Source of the DNA: CAZKRU01 sp964555235
GTDB lineage: Bacteria > Verrucomicrobiota > Verrucomicrobiia > Methylacidiphilales > CAMAQI01
Assembly: GCA_964555235.1 (NCBI GenBank)
Contig: CAZKRU010000069.1
Location: 1 to 23,746, forward strand
Direction of reading: 5' to 3'
Length of the DNA: 23,746 bases
The position numbers and the translations under genes were made by a program. Below are positions 1 to 5,934 of the stretch, one piece after another; positions within the stretch are counted from its first letter, which is position 1, and every line of letters starts with the position of its first letter. The notes beneath the pieces were generated by a model, which was not told where the DNA came from, made no database searches, and saw only the letters and a program-made list of their open reading frames with translations.

Positions 1-99
1 GCATTGCGGGCAGGTTGGCGGGCTTAGCGAGAGATGAATCCACTTCACAACCGTGCCAGCCTGTTCCACGGGCAGGAGCTTCGTGTGAAAACTCACCAT
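1..99 (-). CDS. Possible 5' end of a divergent gene, unidentified
   Basis: Reading the minus strand from an ATG at 99-97, the frame stays open for 33 codons to the window edge. An in-frame stop at 114-112 means the start cannot lie far upstream. The translation includes a late CPQC motif that could begin a zinc-binding pair, but I do not recognise a family. There is no convincing Shine-Dalgarno; the upstream region is simply A-rich. The plus-strand frame from position 3 is also open over this stretch, so coding potential is not decided. Weak call, made because a divergent partner of the HDOD gene is plausible here. Confidence 0.22.
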   Translation of the reverse strand, partial: MVSFHTKLLPVEQAGTVVKWIHLSLSPPTCPQC

Positions 100-161
100 T
101 TTTCTTATTTTCTATGGGATCACTAAGGATTGGGGCGCTTCAACGCTCTTAGAGTGTGGAA

Positions 162-193
162 TTGACTTTCCCAGACCCGTCGCTACCTACCGT
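162..193 (+). promoter_or_regulatory. Candidate promoter of the HDOD gene
   Basis: A TTGACT box lies at 162-167. The best -10 candidate is TACCGT at 188-193 (a TANNNT form), which ends 5 bases before the ATG at 199. The 20-base spacer is longer than ideal. If the box is right, the transcript would start at or next to the start codon. No Shine-Dalgarno exists at usable spacing. Confidence 0.35.
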
Positions 194-198
194 AGGTA
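184..198. promoter_or_regulatory. Perfect inverted repeat abutting the HDOD start codon
   Basis: TACCTACCGTAGGTA is a perfect 7-bp inverted repeat around one central base. It ends at 198, directly before the ATG at 199, and covers the predicted -10 and transcription start. This placement suits an operator for a dimeric repressor. No regulator is identified. Confidence 0.5.
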
Positions 199-1098
199 AT
201 GTCTACACCCGAAAATGTGCCCTTGGATTCGACGGCGACGGTTCGCCTCGTCGGGGCCATTAATCAAACCGGGAGTGTCAAAAATCCATTCCCAACCCAA
301 GCGATTGGCTATGGCCTTCTTGGAGGGGATCGCCATGACGATGAGTTGATCGAGGTGATTCAGGAAGATCCCCGTCTCACGGCAAACGTTTTGCGTCGGG
401 CGAATTCGGCTTTTTATTCGAGAGGGGTTGGGATTGAAAGCGTTGAGGATGCGATTGTTCGTCTCGGTTATGGAACGCTTCGTGAAATTCTCCTGACCTG
501 TTTTATGGATGGATTTTATCATCAGCAACCGGTGCCGAAGGAGAAAACCGCGATCATTCGGGCGATTTTTGATCACTCGATTGCAACGGCGATTATCTGT
601 CGTGGAATTGCGCCCCGACTTCCGGCGGGAGCGGAACGTGCCTCGACTGCATTTACCGCAGGACTTCTTCACCATTTGGGGCTTTATTTAATGGTGGCGC
701 GGATGGAGGGATATCTTGAGTCGGTTCACGAATTGCATCAAAGGACGCCCCGATTGAATTGGGATGAGGCGGAAACTCAACTCTTCTCGTCGACCCACGC
801 TGAAACGGGTGGAATGTTCCTCAAGCTCTGGGAGCTTCCGTTAAGTATTGTATTGAGCGTTCGCTGGCATCACCACTCCCCAGAGGACTCCGAAGCCCCT
901 TACGAGCTGAACGAATTGGTTCGAATCGGCTCCTTAATTGCAAACACCCCGGAACGGGAGAGTCCCGTCGCCACTGTTTCCCAGCTCTCCGAAAAGGCGG
1001 CGGTATGGGCGAAGCGGTATCAGACGGAGATTGTGCACCTGCATGATTCTCTTGGAGGTCTCCGAGGAAGACTTCATCATCTTTGCCCGTTGATTTGA
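199..1098 (+). CDS. HDOD domain protein
   Basis: A 299-residue protein whose first two thirds match the HDOD (HD-related output domain) fold. Visible signatures are the DPRLTANVLRRANSAFY stretch near residues 57-73, the VEDAIVRLGYGTLREI helix, FTAGLLHHLGLYLM and ETGGMFLKLWELP. In true HD phosphohydrolases the corresponding segment carries the catalytic His-Asp pair. Here it reads LLHHLG, so enzymatic activity is not expected, and a scaffold or signalling role is usual for the family. There is no signal peptide or membrane segment, so it is probably cytoplasmic. The ATG at 199 was chosen because all later starts fall inside the domain. It lacks a Shine-Dalgarno and sits directly behind an inverted repeat. 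A second, unrelated HDOD-GAF protein occurs at 7087-8604. Confidence 0.85.
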   Translation: MSTPENVPLDSTATVRLVGAINQTGSVKNPFPTQAIGYGLLGGDRHDDELIEVIQEDPRLTANVLRRANSAFYSRGVGIESVEDAIVRLGYGTLREILLTCFMDGFYHQQPVPKEKTAIIRAIFDHSIATAIICRGIAPRLPAGAERASTAFTAGLLHHLGLYLMVARMEGYLESVHELHQRTPRLNWDEAETQLFSSTHAETGGMFLKLWELPLSIVLSVRWHHHSPEDSEAPYELNELVRIGSLIANTPERESPVATVSQLSEKAAVWAKRYQTEIVHLHDSLGGLRGRLHHLCPLI

Positions 1099-1124
1099 TT
1101 TTGAATCGGACCCGCAGATATTTG

Positions 1125-1153
1125 TTGCGATTCTTGATAAGGTCTCGTATTGT
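1125..1153 (+). promoter_or_regulatory. Promoter of the toxin-antitoxin operon
   Basis: TTGCGA (1125-1130) and TATTGT (1148-1153) are separated by 17 bases, each matching the sigma70 consensus at four of six positions. The predicted transcription start is near 1160, which is the middle of the palindrome at 1150-1167. Confidence 0.5.
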
Positions 1154-1167
1154 GGGATATCCCACAA
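1150..1167. promoter_or_regulatory. 18-bp perfect palindrome, likely TA autoregulatory operator
   Basis: TTGTGGGATATCCCACAA is perfectly self-complementary over 18 bp. It overlaps the last four bases of the predicted -10 box and the predicted transcription start, and it ends just before the ribosome binding site of the antitoxin gene. Type II antitoxins commonly bind such a site, alone or with the toxin, to repress their own operon. Binding itself is inferred. Confidence 0.72.
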
Positions 1168-1176
1168 AGGAGTTTT

Positions 1177-1449
1177 ATGCCGCAGATAACGATTCGCCCT
1201 CAAAATGAATATATTGCCCACGTTGATTCTAAAAAGAGAGTCGTCGTTCGCTCGGGGGCCCATTCCGTTTATCGGGTTAGAGAATATCCGGATGGGCATC
1301 TGGTGTTCATGCCTTGTGAAATCACTCCCTCTCGAAAGATTAAACAGGAGACCGTTCGGCAGATCGAACGCTCCCTGGCAAACCTCAAAAGAGGTAGGGT
1401 TTCTGAAGCCATTGATATCAGTGCGGCGATTAAACTCTTTCGCAAATGA
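1177..1449 (+). CDS. Putative antitoxin of a type II toxin-antitoxin module
   Basis: A 90-residue protein upstream of, and translationally coupled to, a RelE/HigB-like toxin. The N-terminal half (IAHVDSKKRVVVRSG, then YRVREYPDGHLVFMP) has the alternating pattern of short AbrB/MazE-like beta strands that would form a DNA-binding dimer. The C-terminal half is helical and basic and would be expected to wrap the toxin. The AbrB-like assignment is by eye only. The ATG at 1177 is preferred over an in-frame ATG at 1150 because AAAGGAG at 1166-1172 precedes it, and because the upstream start lies inside the operator palindrome. The stop overlaps the toxin start (ATGA). It could also belong to another small antitoxin family; its position supports the role more than its sequence does. 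Confidence 0.65.
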   Translation: MPQITIRPQNEYIAHVDSKKRVVVRSGAHSVYRVREYPDGHLVFMPCEITPSRKIKQETVRQIERSLANLKRGRVSEAIDISAAIKLFRK

Positions 1450-1817
1450 CATTTACCGTCCGGTTGGGTGAACCTGAGATTAAAAAACTCTGGGATGACC
1501 TAATACATAAAAAGCAGGAGAATCAGCTAAACTCCGATGAACATGAGTTTATGGAGAAATGGGTGAAGACGCTTCATTTTCTTGCACAGAATCCCCGACA
1601 TCCAAGTCTTAATACACATGAAATTGACGTGCTGAGTAAAAAATTTGACGTGAAAGTTTTTGAGGCATACCTCGAGAATAATACGCCAGGGGCGCGACGT
1701 CTGTTTTGGGCTTATGGCCCGAATAAAGGAGAGATTACGATTTTAGCAGTAGAAAGGCATCCCAATGATAAAAAGCACTCCTACAAAAAAGTTCCATTAT
1801 CTTCCTTTCCATTATAA
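1446..1817 (+). CDS. RelE/ParE-superfamily toxin (HigB-like)
   Basis: A 123-residue protein resembling RelE/HigB-type toxins, which usually act as ribosome-dependent mRNA interferases. The diagnostic stretch runs from NPRHPSLNTH (residues 49-58) through KVFEAYLENNTPGARRLFWAY (70-90) to GEITILAVERHPND (95-108). It has helices at the start and a C-terminal sheet, as in that superfamily. I infer the toxic activity from family; catalytic residues in this subgroup vary too much to assign. Its ATG overlaps the antitoxin stop by four bases, so the two are co-translated under the promoter and palindrome at 1125-1167. The length is complete and no frameshift is seen. The stop codon falls within the -10-like TATAAG ahead of ubiX. 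Confidence 0.8.
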   Translation: MTFTVRLGEPEIKKLWDDLIHKKQENQLNSDEHEFMEKWVKTLHFLAQNPRHPSLNTHEIDVLSKKFDVKVFEAYLENNTPGARRLFWAYGPNKGEITILAVERHPNDKKHSYKKVPLSSFPL

Positions 1818-1845
1818 GCTTCTCATGAATTGCCAACTCGAATGA
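1813..1845 (+). promoter_or_regulatory. Possible ubiX promoter with a six-codon upstream ORF
   Basis: TATAAG at 1813-1818 resembles a -10 box, although no good -35 box is visible. The predicted transcription start falls on the A of an ATG at 1825. That ATG opens a six-codon ORF whose TGA (1843-1845) overlaps the ubiX ATG (1842-1844). This could be coupled initiation from a leaderless mini-ORF, or chance. Confidence 0.25.
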
Positions 1846-2414
1846 AAATTGTTGTAGCCATCACCGGGGCGAGTGGAGCGATTTATGCCAAGCGGCTGTT
1901 GGAGATACTTGTGGAGACCCGGCAGGAAATCGATGTCGTTTTAAGTCAGCATGCGAAGGAAGTCGCAGCAGCGGAAGGGATTGATTACGGAATTCCCGAG
2001 TTCGTTCCGGTTTACGGGGATCGTTCGATGCAGAAGCCGTTTGTGAGTGGCTCTGCCAAATATGATGCCATGGTGGTCGTTCCTTGCTCCATGGGGACGG
2101 TGGGACGAATCGCGCATGGATACTCGGATAGCGCCATCACGAGAGCGGCGGATGTTTTTTTGAAAGAGCGTCGCCCCTTGATTTTGGTGCCACGAGAGAC
2201 TCCGTGGAATTTAATTCAGGCGAGGAATATCGTTGCAGTCATGGAAGCCGGTGCGACGGTAATGCCAGCCAGCCCCTCATTTTATGGAAGGCCTACTTCC
2301 GTTGAAGCTGTTGCCGATACGGTTGTCGCACGGATTTTAGATCATCTGAAAGTGGAACATACCCTGGTGAAACGTTGGAAGGAAGAAACCTCTGAGCGTC
2401 AGGTGGAGGAATAA
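1842..2414 (+). CDS. ubiX: Flavin prenyltransferase UbiX
   Basis: UbiX prenylates FMN with dimethylallyl phosphate to make prenyl-FMN, the cofactor of UbiD-type decarboxylases used in ubiquinone synthesis and aromatic-acid decarboxylation. The protein is 190 residues, the usual family length. It begins with the Rossmann-like flavin motif ITGASGA (7-13), has the PCSMGT loop (81-86), the RPLILVPRETPW segment (111-122) and the SPSFY region near residue 144. The ATG at 1842 is chosen over a TTG four codons upstream because family members start directly at MKIVVAITGASG. There is no clear Shine-Dalgarno. The next gene follows after 10 bases on the same strand. No ubiD homologue is in the window, so the decarboxylase partner must be elsewhere. 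Confidence 0.93.
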   Translation: MKIVVAITGASGAIYAKRLLEILVETRQEIDVVLSQHAKEVAAAEGIDYGIPEFVPVYGDRSMQKPFVSGSAKYDAMVVVPCSMGTVGRIAHGYSDSAITRAADVFLKERRPLILVPRETPWNLIQARNIVAVMEAGATVMPASPSFYGRPTSVEAVADTVVARILDHLKVEHTLVKRWKEETSERQVEE

Positions 2415-2424
2415 GCGTCAACGT

Positions 2425-3177
2425 ATGTCGAATCAATTCGGCCATCTTCCAAAGCCATTTTTAACGGCAGAGTGGCGCCATTTGGCAATGTTGAATTTTG
2501 AGATTGATCCGAAGGGGCTTCAACCGTCAGTGCCCGCTGGAACGGAATTGGATGATTGGCAGGGGCGGTTTTTTGTCAGTATTGTCGGATTTCTCTTTCT
2601 CGAGACGCGAGTGCTTGGAATTAGAATCCCATTTCACCGCAACTTTGAAGAGGTCAATCTAAGATTTTATGTGCGCCGGAAGATTGGGAATGAATGGCGT
2701 CGTGGGGTCGTTTTCGTGAAGGAGATTGTTCCCCGTTTGGCGATTGCTTGGGGGGCGAAAGGGCTTTATGGAGAAAACTACATTGCCGCACCGATGTGGC
2801 ATCGGATTGAACGAGAGACGAATCATCCCGAGCAGATTCGAAACATCTCCTACTCGTGGAAGTCTGCCCAGCATGAAAATTCTCTCGAGTTGTTCCTGAA
2901 GGAGAAAGCTCAAGAGATTGCATCGGGAAGTGAGGAGGAGTTTATCACCGAACATTACTGGGGATATACCAATCGCTCGGGGGGAAAGACGATGGAATAT
3001 CGAGTGGAGCACCCCCGTTGGAAGGTTGCCAAGGCGAGTTCCTCAACCTTTCAATGCGATGTCGCCGGGATTTATGGGGATCCATTTGTAGATTCCTTAT
3101 CGGTCCCTCCCAGTTCGGCTTTTTTGGCGGAGGGATCAGAAGTTTCTGTTTTTCGCGGGACATCAATAACAGGGTGA
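2425..3177 (+). CDS. DUF2071 (YqjF-like) protein
   Basis: A 250-residue protein of the DUF2071/YqjF type, whose fold is related to acetoacetate decarboxylase; no reaction is established for most members. Recognisable family features are the N-terminal WRHLAMLNFEIDP, the central GIRIPFHRNFEEVNLRFYVR block and the VFVKEIVPRLAIAWGAKGLYGENY segment. The C-terminal third, containing HYWGYTNRSGGKTMEYRVEHPRW, completes the domain. It follows ubiX by 10 bases and is probably co-transcribed with it, but no functional link is evident. The start at 2425 gives the expected domain beginning, and no strong ribosome binding site is visible. It may be a cytoplasmic ligand-binding or enzyme-like protein; I do not assign a substrate. 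Confidence 0.8.
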   Translation: MSNQFGHLPKPFLTAEWRHLAMLNFEIDPKGLQPSVPAGTELDDWQGRFFVSIVGFLFLETRVLGIRIPFHRNFEEVNLRFYVRRKIGNEWRRGVVFVKEIVPRLAIAWGAKGLYGENYIAAPMWHRIERETNHPEQIRNISYSWKSAQHENSLELFLKEKAQEIASGSEEEFITEHYWGYTNRSGGKTMEYRVEHPRWKVAKASSSTFQCDVAGIYGDPFVDSLSVPPSSAFLAEGSEVSVFRGTSITG

Positions 3178-3351
3178 TTCAAGGGTGAAGGCAAGTTCTT
3201 CGAGCCCTTCGAGGCCCGCCCGCATCGCTACGCGAAGCGTTGCGGGCTGGGCTTTGCGGTTAAAACCTTCTTTTAATGCCGCCTGCAACCCTCGGAGATC
3301 CGGTTTTCTTTTGGACAGGCGTGCCCCCACCTTTCTCGAGGTAGTTGACAT
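3163..3351 (-). CDS. Weak small ORF antisense in the ubiX/lepA gap
   Basis: A 62-codon minus-strand frame occupies most of the gap between the DUF2071 gene and lepA, overlapping the former tail-to-tail by 15 bases. The product would be basic and probably helical, with no recognised domain. Its ATG has no Shine-Dalgarno, overlaps the lepA -35 box, and the frame includes a long hairpin. That combination favours a non-coding interpretation. It is kept only because nothing excludes a small protein. Confidence 0.18.
   Translation of the reverse strand: MSTTSRKVGARLSKRKPDLRGLQAALKEGFNRKAQPATLRVAMRAGLEGLEELAFTLESPCY
3212..3254. terminator. Long GC-rich hairpin between DUF2071 gene and lepA
   Basis: GCCCGCA (3218-3224) pairs with TGCGGGC (3241-3247). 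Inside this, after one T-T mismatch, CGCT (3226-3229) pairs with AGCG (3236-3239) around the six-base loop ACGCGA. The stem extends outward as GCCC (3214-3217) with GGGC (3249-3252) past one bulged T. There is no U-tract of intrinsic-terminator quality, so it may be an atypical terminator, an mRNA stabiliser or a member of a dispersed palindromic repeat family. Confidence 0.5.
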
Positions 3352-3373
3352 CCCGGGCGAGTCTCACTAAAAC
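3345..3373 (+). promoter_or_regulatory. lepA promoter
   Basis: TTGACA at 3345-3350 is a perfect -35 box. After exactly 17 bases comes TAAAAC at 3368-3373, matching TATAAT at four of six positions. The predicted start is near 3380, only about four bases ahead of the lepA ATG at 3384. No Shine-Dalgarno lies upstream, so the message should be leaderless or nearly so. Confidence 0.6.
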
Positions 3374-3383
3374 GTCACGTTCC

Positions 3384-5198
3384 ATGAAAGATCCTTTGAT
3401 TCGCAATTTTTGCATTATTGCCCATGTTGATCATGGGAAAACGACCCTCTCCGACCGGCTTTTGGAAAGAACGGGAACCATTACTCAGCGGGAGATGCAG
3501 AACCAGCTTTTGGACTCGATGGATCTGGAGCGCGAGCGAGGAATTACGATCAAGGCGCATCCGGTGATGATGACCTATAAAGCGAAGAATGGTCAGACCT
3601 ATCGCTTGAACCTGATTGATACTCCGGGCCACGTCGATTTTGCTTATGAAGTTTCGCGTAGTCTTTCGGCTTGTGAAGGGGCCTTGCTCATTATTGATGC
3701 AGCGCAGGGCGTCGAAGCCCAGACCGTGGCGAATGTTCATTTGGCGACGAAGCAGGGGCTGAAACTCATTCCAGTGATCAATAAGATCGATCTACCAAGT
3801 GCGAATGTTGAAGCGGTGAAGCGTCAATTAGAGGAAGTCTTGGCGATTCCTGCCGAAGAAGCCGTGATGGCGAGCGCGAAGCAAGGGATTGGGATTGATG
3901 AAATTCTGGAAGCGATCGTTGCCTTAATTCCTCCTCCTCCAGAGCCCCAAGATGACACGCTTCGCGCGTTGGTCTTTGATTCGATTTTTGACACGTATCG
4001 TGGAGTGGTGACTTATGTTCGCGTGATGACCGGGGAGTTAAAAGCTGGCTCGCCAATTCTCCTGATGACTTCCAATCAGAAATACGAGGTCAAGGAGGTC
4101 GGAGTTTTTAATCCAAAACCAGTGGTGGTTTCAGAGCTTTTGTCCGGTCATGTCGGCTACTTCATTGCGAATATCAAATCGCCGGGCGATATCAAAATCG
4201 GGGAGACGGTGACCTCCGGAATTCGTCCTGCTCTGGAGCCATTGGCTGGATTTAAACAGATCACCCCGATGGTCTTTAGTGGAATTTATCCGATTAACAC
4301 GGCCGATTACGAGCAGTTGAAGGTGGCTTTAAACAAATTGCAGATCAATGATGCGGCACTTGTTTTTAGCGCGGAATCGTCTGCGGCACTCGGATTCGGT
4401 TTCCGCTGCGGATTTCTCGGATTGCTTCACATGGAAATTGTCCAGGAGCGGCTGCGGCGCGAATACAATATGGATATCATTGCGACGTATCCGAGCGTGA
4501 TTTACCGGGTGAAAAAGACGAATGGCGAGGAATTGGAAGTCGATAATCCTCAGAAGCTTCCTGATCCGTCCGTGATTGAGCAAGTCTTTGAGCCGATGGT
4601 TCGTTGCTTTGTCCTGTGCCCCAATGAATACATTGGCGATCTCATGCAACTGGTGATGGAAAAGCGCGGCGTCTGCGACCACACGGAAACATTGGACGAA
4701 AAGCGGATCATGCTCCATTGCGATATTCCGCTCAGTGAAATTCTGGTCGATTTCAATGATCGGATCAAGACGATCACGCGCGGGTACGGCTCCATGGATT
4801 ACGAGCCCTCGGAGTACAAGGCCGATGATTTGGTGAAACTCGATATGCTCGTGAATGGTGAACCGGTTGATGCCTTCTCCTGCATTGTGCATCGGGAGAA
4901 AGCGCCGGGACGCGGTCGCGCTCTGGCCGCGAAGCTAAAAGAAGTTATTCCTCCGCATTTGTTCAAAATCGCCATTCAAGCGGCAATCGGTGGAAAGATC
5001 GTGGCTCGTGAAGATGTCGGGAGCGTTGGAAAGAATGTGACGGCGAAGTGTTATGGCGGTGATATTTCCCGTAAGCGAAAACTTTTGGAGAAGCAGAAAG
5101 AGGGAAAGAAGCGGATGAAGTCCTTTGGAAAGGTCGAGATTCCGCAGGAAGCCTTTATCTCGGTGATGAAATCGGGGTCGGATACGAGTAAGGGTTGA
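3384..5198 (+). CDS. lepA: Elongation factor 4 (LepA) GTPase
   Basis: LepA/EF4 is a translational GTPase that acts on stalled or initiating ribosomes. The protein has 604 residues, the normal length. GTPase motifs are intact: G1 AHVDHGKTT (13-21), G2 RGITI (52-56), G3 DTPGH (79-83) and G4 NKID (133-136). Domain II and the two EF-G-like alpha/beta domains follow, including GFGFRCGFLGLLHMEIVQER. The basic LepA-specific C-terminus with GGDISRKRKLLEKQKEGKKRM is present. The ATG at 3384 fits the conserved beginning MKDPLIRNFCIIAHVDHGK. A TTG 13 codons upstream is part of the -35 box and is rejected. In many bacteria lepA is followed directly by lepB; here an inverted-repeat-flanked GxxExxY gene in the opposite direction lies between them. 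Confidence 0.98.
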   Translation: MKDPLIRNFCIIAHVDHGKTTLSDRLLERTGTITQREMQNQLLDSMDLERERGITIKAHPVMMTYKAKNGQTYRLNLIDTPGHVDFAYEVSRSLSACEGALLIIDAAQGVEAQTVANVHLATKQGLKLIPVINKIDLPSANVEAVKRQLEEVLAIPAEEAVMASAKQGIGIDEILEAIVALIPPPPEPQDDTLRALVFDSIFDTYRGVVTYVRVMTGELKAGSPILLMTSNQKYEVKEVGVFNPKPVVVSELLSGHVGYFIANIKSPGDIKIGETVTSGIRPALEPLAGFKQITPMVFSGIYPINTADYEQLKVALNKLQINDAALVFSAESSAALGFGFRCGFLGLLHMEIVQERLRREYNMDIIATYPSVIYRVKKTNGEELEVDNPQKLPDPSVIEQVFEPMVRCFVLCPNEYIGDLMQLVMEKRGVCDHTETLDEKRIMLHCDIPLSEILVDFNDRIKTITRGYGSMDYEPSEYKADDLVKLDMLVNGEPVDAFSCIVHREKAPGRGRALAAKLKEVIPPHLFKIAIQAAIGGKIVAREDVGSVGKNVTAKCYGGDISRKRKLLEKQKEGKKRMKSFGKVEIPQEAFISVMKSGSDTSKG

Positions 5199-5300
5199 AA
5201 TCTGGGCGATCCGGTTTCTCGCGCGGAAAACCCTTCTGAAAGAAAAATTTTCCCGCCGGAGGCGTGATTGGTTTGGTGCGGGGGCGAAGGGGGGCACAAT

Positions 5301-5852
5301 CGCCGAGGCCGCAGAGGGTTTTTGATTTTTTCATCCAAAGGAGATACGTTCGGGCTGTTCCGAGAGACCGTTTACGGCTCGAACGATTCCTTCTTTCATG
5401 AGATCTGCCCCAAAATTCAGGAGATAACCGAGCTTAAAGCCGCTTAGTTTTAAATAAGTTTGGATCTGTTTCCGATGAGCTCGATGAAGTTGTTCAACTG
5501 ATTTAAGCTCTACAAGAATAGATTCCTCCACCATTAAGTCTGCACGGAACCCTGCATCGAAAGTAATTCCCTTGTAACAGAGAGGGATTGATCTTTGTCG
5601 TTCAACTTTCAATCCCCGGGAAGACAATTCATATGCTAAGCTCGATTCGTATACGGTTTCCAAAAGGCCTGGACCGAGTTCGCGGTGAACTTCAATTGCT
5701 GATTCGAGGATAAGGGTTCCCGCTTGATTTTCTGTCATAGTCATAGAGTGAAATCTCCAATTTGCTTTGATGATTAAACCCTACAAAATCAGAATAGTTG
5801 CGTTTATTTCTAAACAAAAAAAGTTTTCTTCGCGACCTCTGCGACCTCAGCG
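5301..5852. mobile_element. Putative inverted-repeat-bounded GxxExxY cassette
   Basis: The left end CGCCGAGGCCGCAGAGG (5301-5317) and the right end CCTCTGCGACCTCAGCG (5836-5852) are inverted copies matching at 15 of 17 positions. The only differences are two C/T changes. Between them is one gene, GxxExxY, in antisense to lepA and lepB. The right end also holds a direct repeat of CGACCTC with a 9-base period (5833-5839 and 5842-5848). Short CGCAGAGG-type repeats bordering GxxExxY genes are something I recall from other genomes. No transposase and no clear target-site duplication is seen, so movement is inferred. Confidence 0.42.
5331..5744 (-). CDS. GxxExxY family protein (PDDEXK-like)
   Basis: A complete 137-residue GxxExxY protein. 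The name-giving motif is GLLETVY at residues 26-32. The PD-(D/E)XK nuclease-like core is also visible: D69 in GFRADLMV, E79 and K81 in VELKSVE, then Q94 and Y97 in RKQIQTYLKLS. The family is thought to be nuclease-related, but its biological role is not established. The first ATG (5744) is used, with GGAGA about ten bases upstream; a second in-frame ATG two codons later is possible. The gene is antisense to both neighbours and lies inside a pair of inverted repeats, suggesting it arrived as a unit between lepA and lepB. Active-site residues appear intact, so it is probably functional. Confidence 0.9.
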   Translation of the reverse strand: MTMTENQAGTLILESAIEVHRELGPGLLETVYESSLAYELSSRGLKVERQRSIPLCYKGITFDAGFRADLMVEESILVELKSVEQLHRAHRKQIQTYLKLSGFKLGYLLNFGADLMKEGIVRAVNGLSEQPERISFG

Positions 5853-5934
5853 CGAGAAATCTCCTATGCTTTCTCTTAAAGCAAAAAAAAGGCTCGGAAA
5901 ATGAGAACTCTCCTGCGAGTCTCCTCGGATTGCT

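Noticed and set aside
3185..3370. A 61-codon plus-strand frame in the gap before lepA
   Set aside because: It runs through the hairpin and the lepA promoter, has no ribosome site and a Ser/Arg/Ala-rich product typical of non-coding GC-rich sequence.
4329..4892. A 187-codon antisense frame within lepA
   Set aside because: lepA is certain here on motif and length grounds; the antisense product is His/Arg-rich and unlike known proteins.
5203..5262. Possible terminator after lepA (GGAAAA ... TTTTCC)
   Set aside because: The stem is only about six pairs, with a long loop and no T-tract afterwards; not convincing.
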